From Henricia sp. BOLD:AAB3569 (Eukaryota > Echinodermata > Asteroidea > Spinulosida > Echinasteridae): DNA of 64,000 nucleotides. Positions 33,901-48,900 of the stretch are shown piece after piece. The stretch is taken from the NCBI GenBank assembly GCA_037783545.1, contig JBBELK010000307.1:186001-250000 (forward strand), in the 5' to 3' direction. Each line of letters opens with the position of its first letter. Within the stretch, counting starts at the first letter, position 1. The notes under the pieces are model-generated. The model was given only the letters and a program-made list of their open reading frames with translations, did not search any database and was not told the DNA's origin. The position numbers were made by a program, and so were the translations under genes.

Positions 33901-36900
33901 AATTCTAGGAATAAATTTCCAATAGGAATCGATTTCCCTTTATCTACATGTACATGTACATTCACTATACACACATAGATTCAATTCCCGGTGACAGCCT
34001 GCCAATTCCAGAAATTACTCGACTTCAGCAAGAACATTCAGCCTCATTATTAGGAACGTGTGTGTGGCATCATTTCATGGATATTTAGTGACCCCTTGGT
34101 GCCAATAATTGTGTCGACGTCTGCACAATATGCTCAGTATATTTAACGTTTTCCCCTGAAGATATGGAATCGATTCCGTATGAAATTGCAATACTTTTTT
34201 GGGAATCAGAGTCGACTCTGAAAATGCTGGAGTCGCCAAAGCCTCGTCATCTAGCCTTTCCAAATTGTGTTTAATTTCTCCAGGACCTGCAGAAAATGCT
34301 TGTCAAAGAGAAGAAACCCATCCTCCTGATGTTCTATGCACCATGTAAGTACAGCAAGTTTTTCAAGCTAAAAATCTTATTAAAAACATGTTTCTGTAGC
34401 ACTTTTTGGGAAAAATTACAGAGATTCTTGTCAATTTAACAAAATGTGTGGATGTTGGTAAACTTACTGTCTGGTAAGTATTGGTAAGATGTATTGATTG
34501 TACCTTTGAGGAAGGAAATTCCTCCATGATTGTACATGTACCATAAGAAGAGAGAACTGACGGGAGGGCAATTCCGGAAATTCAAATTTACACTTCAGAG
34601 ACTTTGAGGGCTTGTAATGCTTCACGTATTCAAAATGATTGCAATGCCATTCTCATTAAGTGTGTACATGTAGGGTCCCCAAAACCCTCGGTTTCGGACG
34701 TACTCGTTGAGTACGTCCGAAACCGAGATATTTTTGGAAGTACCACGCATATTGAGAATGGCATTACAATCAGTTTTTCAGGAATTACACTTCCATCAAT
34801 GATGCTTGAAGAACATGTGTTTAAAATCAAACAACTTGAATACGTGAAGCATTACAAGCCCTCAAAGTCTCTGAAGTGTAAATTTGAATTTCCGGAATTG
34901 CCCAGGAATGCTTTATATTAAAGGCTCATTGTATCATTTGCAATGACCCAATTCTGTTTTTCATGAGTTGACAAGAAAAACCTTACTCAAAGTGTTGATA
35001 GCAATGGTAACAAACACCACATGAATTTAATTCCGTCCAAAACAGTATTTTATGCTGGAATTTGACAACCGAAGGTGGTTTTCTAAAAAAGTCCTGTGAA
35101 CGGGACTTTTGTACCATTCACTTGTACACAAAATCCATATAGATTTTTAAGGTTTTCTGAAGCATTGATGCATCTAAGTAGCTAAAATTTCTTGAGGCTA
35201 GTTTAGCAACATTCTTCCTTAGATACATGTACATGTATGTTACACGAATCTGTAAAAGGTTTTATCTTGCAAGTGATACATAGGGCCTTTAAAGCCCAAT
35301 ACATCATTTGCAGTGACCCACAATTTTGCTTCATGTGTTCACAAGAAAAACCTGACTAAAAGTATTGATAGCAATACCAGTAATAGTATTAACAAACACC
35401 ACATGCTTTTTTTTTTGCAATGTAAAATTGTACCTTTGTGGGAGAAATTGCCAACTAAAGGTGCTTTAAAAAAAACAAAAAATCAGTTGCCAATTCCTTT
35501 TTTTTTACCATTCAGTCAACACAAGAAATATACATGTACATAGAAGGTTTTCTGTAGTATTGCTGCATCTATGTGGCTACAAAGGAAGTTTATCAACATT
35601 ATTCCTTAGTTACGTAATGCTGTTATTCTGGAATTCGTAAAAAAAAAATGGGCCTATAATGTACATGTAATAGACAATAAATTGCCAAAAATGTTATCTT
35701 ACAAACCATGGAAATGCCCTTTGGTTCCTTGAAATAAATCACATGTTGTACGGTAAAAGGGAATTTTGGCAACACAGACCATATTTTCCAGAAATTTGTC
35801 TGGTCTCAAAATAAAATAAATAAGTTTCAGTTGTTCTGAAGAGATAACTTAGGCCCAAAAAGGGTTACAAATAGTGTGATAACATGCCTTTCTAAAAACC
35901 CTGTGTAAACATTTCCAATATACGTTCGTAACCGGGATGGCCTAAAATGTAACAAGTGTCCGTCCCGGTTACGAGCATATATTGGAAATTTGTACACAGG
36001 GCTTTTTAGAAAGGCATGTTGTCACACTATTTGTAACCCTTTTTGGGCCTTAGTTATCTCTTCAGAACAACTTAAAACTTATTTCTTTTATTTTGAGACC
36101 AGACGAAGGTATTTCCTCAAAAATATTGTCTGTATTGCCAAAATGCCCCCTGGATACGAGGTGCTTTAGACCCACATGTATAATGAGTTTATTATTATTA
36201 GCATTTACTGATACTTAGTGAATTTTGCCACACTGGCCAGCTATCAATAAATCACATCCCACACATGTTGTCAACTTAATTGGCTGTCAACTTAATAGCA
36301 TGATTTATTAGCACCCAGAGAGATATGCATTATCTTTCACAAAATCGTGCTGATTATATTTTGTCCACAGGGTGTGGCCATTGTAAAAAAATGAAGCCGG
36401 AATTCGCCGGAGCTGCTCAAGAACTGAAAGATTCGGCGGTAAGAAGCATTTCCTGAATTTGTCTTTTTTTTTAAAGGTGTAAGGCCGTTGAAGGAAGACT
36501 TTCGTAAAAGTCAATGTCAAACTGTTCCCATTTACCAATAAAACTGCTACGGTATGTCCACAATGCACATTTTTTTTTAACAAGAGCAGAATTCATCTCA
36601 CTTTTCATGAACATTTATGTCAACTTGAAATACAAGACAAATACAAATTGTGTACAAATTGGGCAAATACACTCATTTAACATGTTTAAAGATTAATTTT
36701 TTTGTTAATTAATTAATTGCTGATATCCAACAGCAATACCCGCCATTTACAGGCATCATATAAAATAAACATAGAAATAAAAATATCATTAAATATAAAA
36801 AGAATAAGTAAATATTTCATGGCATAATTTGTTTTATTTACTTAAAAAAATAAAATCAAACTAAGATCAAATAAGATGAAATTAAATAAATAAGGTCAAA

Positions 36901-39900
36901 TAACATAAAAATAAAAACCTGTAAAAAATTAATAAAACAATTTTTTTTTGATTTTTGTTTGTTTGTATGTTGCTAAACAAAATTACTTTTCAAATTACAT
37001 TGCAATCCCTGTTGTGAAATGATTCCTTCCAACCAGCCATTCAACATCGGTGGTCGAGTGGTTAAGACGTCTGCCTCGTTTGCAAGAGGTCGTGGGTTCG
37101 AGTCCCACCCGAGCACGCTATGAAGTTTTTCATAGTGTCTCGGGAAAGCACCGAGTATACAGTGTAAAACAAACCTCAATTAACAAATTACATTATGTAC
37201 CGGTAATTGTTCCAACACTGTCAAAACTATCAAAGAAAATAACCACGAAGAAAATGTTTAAAGTGACAAGGTCTTCAGATAGGAAGATACAAATCAAATG
37301 AAGGTTGCAGCACTTTAATTTAAAAAAATTAATTATGATGATATGCTGGATGAGAGCTCAACCAAGCATGGTTGTCAGCTTCAAATCTGCTGGATGTGTT
37401 TTTCCCCTCTGTGTCACAATAAAGTAAGCAATGCTCTCTTCCGCATCATGTGTTTTAATTACACTGTCATCAATTGGAGACGGCATCTTCCAAGAAAGTG
37501 TCCTCTTGGACAACAGATTTGTAAGAGAGTAAAGACCTCGCAAACTTGTCACCAAAATTTAATCAATAAATGACCTCTGATACACCCTCATGCAGCTGTG
37601 TATATTGGACGATTCATATTGCTAGCCCTACAAACTGACATGAACAATTTGCATTGGTTTGTAAAGAGCTGATAAAATGATTTCTAGTTTGTTTTTTTTC
37701 CTGCTAAAATTTACTGGTTATACATAGATGTACTGTACATTGTTTGTAAACAGTATCTTTACATTTGTGGTCATTATCATTTAAAAATGCTATCCAGAGA
37801 TTTTTATTTATTGTAAGATTGGTGAATGTCATCATCAAGTGTGTGACAAACTTAAAGGCCCGTCTACACGATCCAACATTTCTTGGCCAACAAGGTCCAA
37901 CATGAAGTTGGACGTTGTTGGACGTTGTTGGATGTTGTTGGATGCGTTCGTCCACACGACCAAACATTATCCAACAAATCTCGACTGCAGTTGGAGAAAG
38001 TTTGGGCGCTGTTGGATACAAACGCGCGGGCTGGTTGCACAAGTGCATTGTGTTTCAAGCGCCTAGCAAGCGTTGCTTTTGACACGCCGCAGGAAAACGA
38101 GACACTGCATCTAGACGCTTGAAGTGCAATGCACACCCAAGTGGGCCCCACAGCTTTATTCAATCTCGGTTAATGTGAACGGTACCGCTCTTCAATCTTC
38201 GACCTCACGTGACAGGAACAAAGAAACTGCCCCACGAAATGGCGGCTATTCGATACGGTATTTGAATGAATGGTGAAAAAGTTGTCTGCAGATAACTTTA
38301 AAAAAAAAAAAAAACCTTCCTTTGACAATATCTTCCAAAAAGGCACATGTACTGTTTTACAAAATGTAAAATTTTGGGTAACTGCAAATGATGTAATTGG
38401 GGCCGTTTAAAGGCCCACTGTATCATTTGCAATGACCCCAAAAGTTAATCAACGAGTTGACAGGGAAAACCTTCATCAAAGTAAAGATTGAACTGGTAGC
38501 AACTACCCAATGAAATGTTTCCGCCCGAGATGATATAATTTTACCAGAAAATAATCCATGAAGATTAAATTGTTTAGATGGTTTCCAAACGATTTACTTA
38601 GTTGGTTCGCATCTGGGCGGTCTGAAATGGGCGCTGTGTACTGCGTGTGTGCTGTTCCAACGCGATGCATTTTTTTCAATAGGTCGCATGCACACGCGGG
38701 CCACAGAGTATGAAGAGACGAATTGGGAATAAGTTGTTTTAAAAATACCCCGCCATGAGACCGGCAAAACACATACGAATTGTCATGTTTTTTAAAAACG
38801 CGGTACATTTGACGGAGCTGAAATTTCTTCGGATGAGTTTGTTGTTGTCTTGCTTTTCATTTATAATGGTTATTTTATTCACAGAATCAATCGCTTAAAA
38901 ATGGATCATCTACATGTATAGAGCCTTTAAAGGGCTCCTGAAATGCTCAATAACTTTATGCACAGTTTTTGCTGCATATGAAGGATTACTTGTGTAGAAA
39001 GACCATACTACTGTTCATTTTGATGCCCCATGAAAAGAAAAAACATAAGACTTCAAACTGGAATTGTGGAAAATTGCTGCAGTTTCCAGCCATAGTTTTT
39101 TCATGGTTTACAACATGGTAAAACAACATGGTAAAACAAACCTAAAGCGTCATACATGTAGGTTACCAAAAGTTTTAGCAAGTTGGAGAAAATTGTGGAA
39201 ACTTTTGTGCACAGTTGAATGAGATTTTCCTCTGTTTTCCTAAAGTGACATCGCCACTTTGCTCATGCATATGTAAATTTTCATTAGCATAAAAATAAAA
39301 AACCTTGATTTTAACCCCTAAAACAACTTCCATGTAGGGTTTTTATGATTGTAAATTAATGGACTAGTTTTATAGCACAGATTTCATTGATAAAAACACC
39401 ATTTCAGGGGCCCTTTAACCCCAGAGGCTTCAAGACCGATTTTATTCCATCACAGTTTATCATAATGATGCACACAATCCCCCAGATCAAGCTGCATAAT
39501 ATGATTAAACACTTTTCAGTTCATTGGATACAAGGTGCTTTTAGTGTAAACCCACTGAGATTTAATTGGATTTTCTTGTCATGCAAGGGTGGAATTTTAT
39601 TAAGAGTAATCTGTGTGGAGAAATTACACTACACTGGGGGAAAATTGCAATGCCAATGTTGGTGTTATAGGCCTACATGTGCATCTTAATAAATACCGGT
39701 AATGTGAACTTTTATACGTTAGGGAGGTTTCACAAGCCGACGGATACGCGTAAGCATGCATTTAGCTATAATTAGTGGCATTTAATACTGTGGTTTCGCA
39801 ACTTCAAAACTACAGCGTGTTAGCTAAAAGGCATCTATTTCCGACAGCGGGAAAACTACCCTGTACAACACGGCTTTGATACTAATGCATAGTTCCGAGA

Positions 39901-42900
39901 TTGCCCAGTTAACTCCGCCCCTTAGATATTGTTGCTATGTGCTCACAAGCCATCGCAAAAAAATGGCGACACAACGTACAAAGCAACGGGACTCGGCATG
40001 GAAAGCACAGATTCATTGGAGAAAACTCAAAGGTATTTATGTTTTAGGGTCGACAGTTACCGAAGCACACACTGAGCGAAGGGTTAGTAATGCAGGGATG
40101 ACATATATTCATAAAAATGCGCTTTCCTACCTTTGAACAGTGAATCGCCCGACATTGAAACCAAAATTCACCCAGTCACTGGCGCATACAACATACAAAC
40201 TGTATGGGCAGAAAATCGCGTGATTGTGTGATGATTGCATCACTTTGACCTATGTGGGCGCCGTCTGCAAGCTCTGTTGTGATTGGTCGGCGGGTTCGGC
40301 TTGATTGACAGGTCAGAACTATGCATTTTACTTTTAATCCAAAGCTTTGAAATGCGCAAAAAGTTTGTAGACATTAATATTTCCAAATTGTTTTCAACCT
40401 GGCTACATGTACATAAACGCAACGAAAAATTAAGAAAAACACTTGGCGTTTAGTGCTTGTAATGCACAGCAAGCTTGATATCCGTGCTGTGCAAAAGCAT
40501 GAGACGTGTATGTATCCGTCGCGCTATCCATATCTGTGCGCTTGTTAAACCTCTTTAGTGTGAACTTTTATACTTTTATATCAGATGTTTACTCAAGTAA
40601 AGGTATTTTATAACATAAGGGTACTGATTAGAACTTCCCTTTTCAGAAAGTACTCGGACTTCTCTATCATGTCTAGATAGTAGATAATTAAGTTCACAGT
40701 GCTCTGACAAGGCTTAGTACAGTCGAACCTCATTGAAAGGTCCTTGGGACTTTGTAGATTACCTTGTTATAACAGAAAACTTGTATTATCAGGAATGAAA
40801 AATGAAGAACAATTAATTGGTACCTAAAAATTTCCTTGAATGTTGGATTAACATTTTTTATCAAAGTTTGTCTGTATACACACCGTTCCTCCAGATGTGT
40901 ACTGAAAATGGTTTTCCAACACTGCTTTATGACACCATTAGCCTATTTGATTCATGTTATCAATTTTTTGTTTTAAGATGGAAGAATTTACATACATACT
41001 ATGTACATGTTATACTAGCATACGACATGTTTCCACAGAACAATCCACTAAACCCGGAATTTTCTAACCCGGAATAAAATACCAGGCTAACGCTGACAGG
41101 GCACATTTCCACAGAGGGCGGAATATTGGTTTGTAACCGATTCTACATTTTTGTAAACATGCGGTTGCTACCGGATGTCCGGAAAGTTGGCCCAGTTCAT
41201 TGTCACATCGCGACCTTTCACCGATTGTATCGGTTTAAATTGTACCGTTGTGTTTCCACAGAGCTGAAACCCTAAAACTTACTCGAAAAGAACACTACCT
41301 CTGGAGACGGGTACGAGAAACAGATTTTTTAGGTGGCTATTGGTTTAATAAAAATCCGTATCTGGTGTGTTTCCACAGACCCTTTTTTTCGAGTGTTTTT
41401 CTTCGAGTCAACCCGGATCGACCCAGAATGTTAGGTTCTGTGGAAACATGCCGATTGTGTCACTTTCATTACAGACGAAAACATCGGTTAGGTTTTTGGT
41501 TATTCGCTCGATTTTACTTTTTGCTTTGGATCAGGTTTTAGCTGGAATTGACGTTGACTTGCCCAACAACTATGAAGTCCGAAATGCCTACAACATCACA
41601 GGGTTTCCTACAATATTATACTTTGAGTAAGTAAATTTGATTTCTAGAAACTCCATTTTTTTCTTCTTGTCGACAAAATTTAAGCTCATGTGATAGCCAA
41701 TCCAATCGGCGATAAACAACTGCAATACTGTGCTTCAGGACCACCAGTTGGCTTCATAGCTCAATTAGTAGGGCATCTGCATGTTAAGTAGAAGGTCCAG
41801 GGTTTGTAGCTCAATTGGTAGAGCGTCTGCACGTTGAGCAGAAGGTCCAGGGTTTGAATCCTGGTGGAGTCAAGTTGTTTTTCACTGCATCAAAATTTTT
41901 CCAAACTCATGGACTTTTGTTCACATTTCTATCAAAATTTAGGCTGCGCAAATTTAATGCTCAAATGTTCTAATCAGATATTCTATTGACTATTTATTTA
42001 ATACAAATGTGGACAAATGTCCATGAGTTTGGGAAATCTAGATGCAGTGAAAAGCAATTTGGCTCCACCGGGATTCGAACCGCGGACCTTCTGCTTAACG
42101 TGCAGACGCCCTACCAATTGAGCTATGAAGCCAAGGTGGTCTCGAATCACGGCAGCGCAGTTGTTCCTCACTGATTCATTTAGAGTGACTTGCTTAATAC
42201 AGTTCTTGTGCATAAAGTCCAAATGAAATAGTTACAAGTTCAGAATCGAACAGTTACAAATTCTGATGCAGTAAATAAACTTGATCTTTGCTCAATTTAC
42301 TTCCAGGGAAGGCAAGAGAAAATACGACTACGGAGGCGAAAGGGATCAGAAAGGAATCATCGAATGGATGAAAGAGTAAGAATAAAGCCCCAGTACATCA
42401 TTTGCAGTGACCCAAAACTTTACTTCACAAGTTGACAAGAAAACCTGACCACATAATTTTCCCCCCTGTAAAATGGTACATTTGTGGGAGAATTTGCCAA
42501 CTGAAAGTGCTTTTTATTAACCCTAACTCCCTAGGGTTTATGTAAAATCATATTGATTTTGGAGGATTGAGGAGTATTAGAGTTAAAAGAAAAAATCGTT
42601 TGCAAACAATTTTTTTACCACTCATTTGACACAAAAACCATGCATTTATTTTTAAGGTTTTCTTCATTATTACTGAATTTCTACACTTTATCCACATTAT
42701 TCTTTTGTTGTGTAATAGCAAGTGAGTATTGGCTAGTAGCTCAGCAGCCGATTTCACGAACAATTGCGTAGCTTGCGCAACTTTTGAAAATAGCGTAAGC
42801 CCCATAGGCCTGCGTGTAATTATCACCCGAATGTTGCGCAGCTTGCGCAATGAAAAGTTGCGCAAGCGGGCTTATGCAGTGCGCAAGGATTCGTGAAATC

Positions 42901-45900
42901 GGCTGCAGGTCTTATAACTACATGTAGTCCATGCAATAGTGAAAGTGCTAATAATAATAGATGTAGCAGAGCATTTATGAGGTGCACAGTAGCTAATGTG
43001 ACTGTTATTCAAAGGCACTGTGGCCATTGTTGTTATCGCTGCCATCATGAAATCACCAGAACCATTTTCGCTTCAACTATAGACTGCCGAAGTGAATACG
43101 TCACCCTTTGTTGGTTGCATAGGCAATTGGCTCTAAACTAAAAATCACTGAACCGCGACCCTGTGCTTTTGCAATGGTACTTTTTCTGACGGCTATGATG
43201 TTTAGAGCCAATTGCCATGGCAAGGCACGTCACACTTCAGATGTCTATTGATCACGTTCAAATGACATCACTTCCTACAAATTGCCACGTGCATCATGAT
43301 TTTGAGCGTTTTTTTTGTGACGCACATCGGTTGCACCATTTAATAAGCAGTAGAATTTTTTTCTATGAAGATGGCGTCTCTGAACATGGTGAACGTGATC
43401 AATAGGTGGCTGCCTGGCCAAGGCGCACAACCCTATCAGCACTTAGATTGTGGCATTCTCCAAATATTGCTTGAGTCGACGAGGCAATTGAGATTGTGTC
43501 TTGCCCAGGGACACGAACACATTTGCACAAATCGGGCTCGAACCCACAACCTCTAGATCATGAGCACGGCTGTGTACCCACTAGACTGCACGTGCTCCCT
43601 CCACTACCACACTGCTAGCACATAATTTACTTGTACATGCAGGGGTCGAAATTAACCTGAATTTCATCATGCTGGTCAGAATGACCAGTAGATTTGAGAA
43701 CTCTACTGCCGGGTCCTGCTAAAAATCTGGTGGTCCACTGGTGCTTTTCAAAATGGCACCGAGATACTGCAACACTTTCTGGTTTAAGGTCATTTAGTGC
43801 AGGATAGATGGGATTGCCTTTTGATCGAACACGTACACTGGGGCATGTCTGGAGAGATCGGAGAAAGAAATGTAGTTATCTAAAAATGTCTAAAGTGATG
43901 AGGAATTGTTTGTGGTACATGTAACTAGGAATTCTTCATATTGAGTAAGACATTTTTACTGTGAATTAGGCATCAGAGAATGTTTCCATGAGTCAGTAAA
44001 TGTTTTCACTGGTCCATGAGACCAGCGTCTTTGACAGATCTAGTGGTCCTTCTGATTTGTTACTGGTCTCGGACCACAGGACCAGTGTTAATTTCGACCC
44101 CTGACATGCCTGACAGATGACCAGATAATGAATTGCTGAGCTTAAATTTTTGTCCCGTCATTCAGCCCACAACCTCCTAAAGAGCCAGAAAAAGAAGAAC
44201 AGTGGAGTGATGAAGAATCGGAGGTGGCTCACCTAACGGATGACTCATTTGATGGGTATATCGAAGGACACGAGTCGGTACTCGTCATGTTTTATGCACC
44301 ATGTAAGTGACATGGCTGTGACACCTTTTACAAAGCTAAAGGCACTAGTTGCACTGGAAAGCTTTGGCTTTGCAAGTTTAGAATATTGTAAATATTAATG
44401 TGGATCTATACATGTACATGTATCATCCCTTAAATTAACATTTTCAACTCCTTGGGAAGTACACAGCCTTTGCTGCATGTTTGGCATTAATTACCACCCT
44501 TTCACATTTACATGTACTCCTGGATGGAGAGTGACAATTTATGGCAAATGCCTTGCCCTAAAGGGCACACAAGCACTGTACATGTAGATCTGGCATGGTT
44601 TCAAACCCACAACCTGCAGAAATAACTGTCTAGTCGACAATGATACTACGGGTTCATGACTCGGCTTGATATATTTTTTTACAAGCCAAACTGAAGCTAA
44701 ATTAACGGCAAGATGTGAACACAAACTGAATTGAGTCCGATTTGGCAATTTGCAAATGTTTGACAAATGTAAGCAGCCAAAATGGCATTAGTACAATAAG
44801 CGACTTAGGAGTTTTCATTATGCCTTCTGGACATCACTTTGCGCGCGCACTCACTCGGGATTAACAGGTCGCATCTTGTGTGCAAAATGAATTCTACAAG
44901 CATTTTGTTTTTCGTGGTCCCTTTCACTTCATTATCTTTTGTCAGTGCCACTGATTGCCAAACAGTGACAGTCTTAAACATAAACAAATACTCGTCTGCT
45001 GTCTCACGATGTGGTCAGTGTGGGGGGACCGCAATGTTTTAACCGCGGAACTTCAAGTCTTTATCAGGCGATGGTGTAGACAGTTCCGTGTGTCCTTAAA
45101 TAGCTGCCCATTTGCTGAACGACGCATGGTGACGCGGTGGGAAATTTTGTATGTGGGTAATTCCCAATATTATAGGGGTCCAAAATACATGCTTTTAAAG
45201 ATTTTAAAGTGTTTTTAGTGAGTGAAAGTGGTTTCCCAGCAGAAAATATTTATTTTTATTTCCACAAGCGCCACTTAAATTTAATGTTTGTGTGTGGACA
45301 CGGCACCCAGGTTAATGCAAACTCGTTCTACAGCCATTTTTCATTGGCGTAGGTAACCCGGGACACCAAATTCCTATTCAATATCATGGAACAAATTGTG
45401 AGCCTTTATGGTCTTTTGTTTTGAATATTTGTCAGTAATCAGAGGTATTCAAGAAAATGATGCTGTCCCTATAATCACAAGCCTCAGTCTATTACTAAGA
45501 ATTTGTAGCAATTTTTGAAGCTCATACAGGGTGTCGTACATAACTGGGACACTAAACGTTCTGGACCCCTAATTTTGGGAATTGCCCATAGACGATGTGT
45601 TCTTTGTTTATATCTAAAGTGCCCTCTGTTAAAAATTGGTCGTCGTCATGCACGCGCATTCTGTTTTGTAAAATTTGGTTTGGTCACAAAATTCAAAGAT
45701 GATTTGACATGCGACAAAATTTATGCAAAACATGATGTGTGCGCATAACGCTAGGCATGTTTTGGTTTCTTGTGACGTCAGAGGGCACATCGTCTATAAA
45801 GACAGGAAAAAATGAAGCAAACAAAAGAAAGAGTTAGTCAACTGGCAGTCGAAATGTCGATGTCGCCATGCTGATCACATCGAGTTCGTTCATGATTACC

Positions 45901-48900
45901 ACGATGAATAACCTACATACATGTATTTCGTTTTTTTGATGCTTAAAGATAGTATACATGATTGGTAAACTGTTACAAGTAGTTTTATCCCCCTGTGTGA
46001 TTGAAGATATGCATGATTAAACCAACCTGAGCAAAAACTTTTGAGAAAACGGTCAAAAAAGGGTTTGCAGTCATTTCACCCCAAAACAACTTCGCCCTGA
46101 ACCATTTCGCCCTGTACCACAGCCTGTGCACGAAGTGGCATTTGGGCGATGTAGTGTTTGGACGAAGTAATTTGGGGCGAAATGGCACTTGGGCGAAATG
46201 GTTTTGGGGCGAATTAAATTTTCGTCTCATGAGACGAAAACTAATTGTTTTACTCATTTCTCAAAGACTATAGCACTTTAGACAAAACCATTTCAGGGGA
46301 AGTTTTCTACGGTCATCATATTTATATTGTGTAACTTAGGCGTAAATCTGGGAACATTTCTGATTTTCGAGATTACCAATGATGTATACTGCCTTTAAAC
46401 ATGCACAAAATGGAGAGAATGGGCTCTTTCCATTGTTGGCTTCCACTGTTCACACTCCTTTGCATGTATTATTTAACTGCGTCATTCCCAATTTATCGCT
46501 TGTGGTTAACTGTTAAAAGTGTCATTTTCACACGACAAGTAAATATTCTGAAATTTTAAACACAACCTACACGTGCACTGCATGCACAATTAATTAGTGC
46601 AAATTCACAGATTTGTGGTTACAAGAAATTGCCAAAATCTGTATCAACCCTTGTCATTTCTAGTATAAAATCGGGCAGACTTTAAAACGTCAATTATTTC
46701 TTTCAGGGTGCGGCCATTGCAAAACGATGAAGCCAGAATATGCAGAATCAGCTTCAATGTTATCAGAAGAAGGGGTAAGCATTAGTATGTCATCACCTTG
46801 TGCCCTTTGTTTCATGTGATAATATGTGTAGCTAATAATAGGAGGCCCAATGCTGCAGTACCATTAGCTCAGCAGATGAAACTTAAGCCATCGTTGGTTA
46901 TAAATCTAGAGGGCTGTTTTTGAGCAAGGCACCAGGTAACACTAAGGTTCCATGTTGTGCATCTAAAAGCGTACTGGTACACCAGATGGTGGCACCAACT
47001 GCTCCTAAACTCTGCATCATAGACCCCGTTCTCACTAGAGAGATCGCTTCGTTTGACGAAGATTAGTTAATCATCGTTCATATATCATTAATTAATCATG
47101 TGTTCATATATCACTTAACGAAGATCGAACGAAGAGTGACCGCTAACGAAGATCGAATGAAGCCGTGGGAGGTCGTACATGTGCGTCGCGCATCAAGCGC
47201 TGAGCTTTAAGCGTCTAGACGCGCTGTGTGGTTTTCCAGCGGCGTGTCAAAAACAACTCTGCTAGGCGCTCGACGCACAACACGCTTGTGCAACAGGCCC
47301 GCCAAATCGCTTCGTCGAACGAAGCGATCTCTTCCTCGAATGATTCTATTTTCTTCATCGAATGAAGCGATTCTAATCATCGTCGAATGAAGAGGCGTGC
47401 GTTCACATGAGGAAATCCCTTCGTCGAATCACCGTCGAACAAAGTGATTTCTCTATTGAGAACGGGGTCATAGACTACTAGGCTGCGTTCGGGCGTGCAG
47501 TTCTCGTTACTCGGGAGTAATGCGTGCGCATTGCACTCGGGTCACATCACGCGAACGGCAAGTCCGCACTCCGCATGCGCGAATGGCAATCAGTGAAGAT
47601 GGCCGTCTCTTGCCATCACTGCACAACAAAACGCCGTTTTACTACTCAAAAGAAACTGAGGAAATACAGGCCGTAAGTCGTGAGAACCTTTGATGCCGTC
47701 CAAAACAAACCTTAGTGAGTTGTTGTTTCAGTTATCCAGTTGACACGTTTAGCAAATTCACCAAAAATCCAACCTATATCCCGCCATCTTCGTACAAATC
47801 ACATGGCATTCGTCAGGAGTAAGAGCACACTCCCCATTTGTTGGGGAGTACCGAGAGCATACTCTCACTGACCCGAGTGTCGTTATTCTTGCCGTTCGCG
47901 CGCGCAGGAGTATACTCGTGTTAACACGAGTACACGCCCGAACGCAGCCCTAAAGTGTGACCTCGGTCACTAAGGTTACTGTGTCTAAACATTCGCTGGT
48001 AATCTGAAACGTCCATTGCCAAAGCGCACAGAAACAGATCGCTGGTTTGAGTGTAGACCCAGTAACCTTGGCAACACACAAAGGGTGACGTTTTCACTTT
48101 AGCTAGAGCATTGGAAATATTGAGTATGTTGGGCGGTTTGTTGTTACATGAGTTTTAGAAAGGTCTCAACTGGATCACTTGTTGGTAGTCAGAACCATAA
48201 ATTCAGGAATGCCGCTAACCAGGTATGCAACCACATATGCATTCACAAACGGGATAAAACATTATTATATAAAATGAAGCTTTTGCAGATACTGTGCGTT
48301 TCTGATACTGTGCAGTACAGAACCCTGATCCGATGCTCGTCCACGCTGGGCGCACCAAAGCATACGCGCATCGTGTGAATGGATTGCGCTTGTGGGCATC
48401 GCTCACAGTAACAAAACATAGTGTACAACAGTAACAAAAGCGCATGCAGTTGTAAACGTCAAACGGACAAAAATCTTGCAGAAACAATGAAAGTATAAGC
48501 TTCATTTTATATAACAATAATATCGGGTGATATGAGAATATTCCGCACTCGTCATGAAAATCCCGAACCGGCCTTCGACTCGATCAGTACTTTCATGACT
48601 TGTGCGGTATATTCTCATATCACCCTCAAAGCCATCCAATATTATACAATTTTATGAGCCATGCTTTTTCCTTCCTCTCACAGCTGGAAGGTGTTCTCGC
48701 TGCTGTTGATGCTACCAAGGAAACCAATGTTGCAAAACGCTTTGATATCAAAGGGTTTCCTACCCTTAAATACTTCAAGTAAGTCATGTCTTTTTTCTTA
48801 ACATACATGGACAAGAATTTCAATTTTTTTTCTTCTGAAATGTAGAGAGGGTTGGACAATTTTAACCTATTAACCTTTAACTACACCCATTATCTGACCT

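Noticed and set aside
34604-34921. 105-codon frame in intron F/G
   Set aside because: Spans a foldback element and its central hairpin. The peptide is encoded by mirrored DNA and has no homology.
48261-48516. Minus-strand frame of 100 codons
   Set aside because: Entirely inside a palindromic element, with no domain features. A shadow of the repeat.
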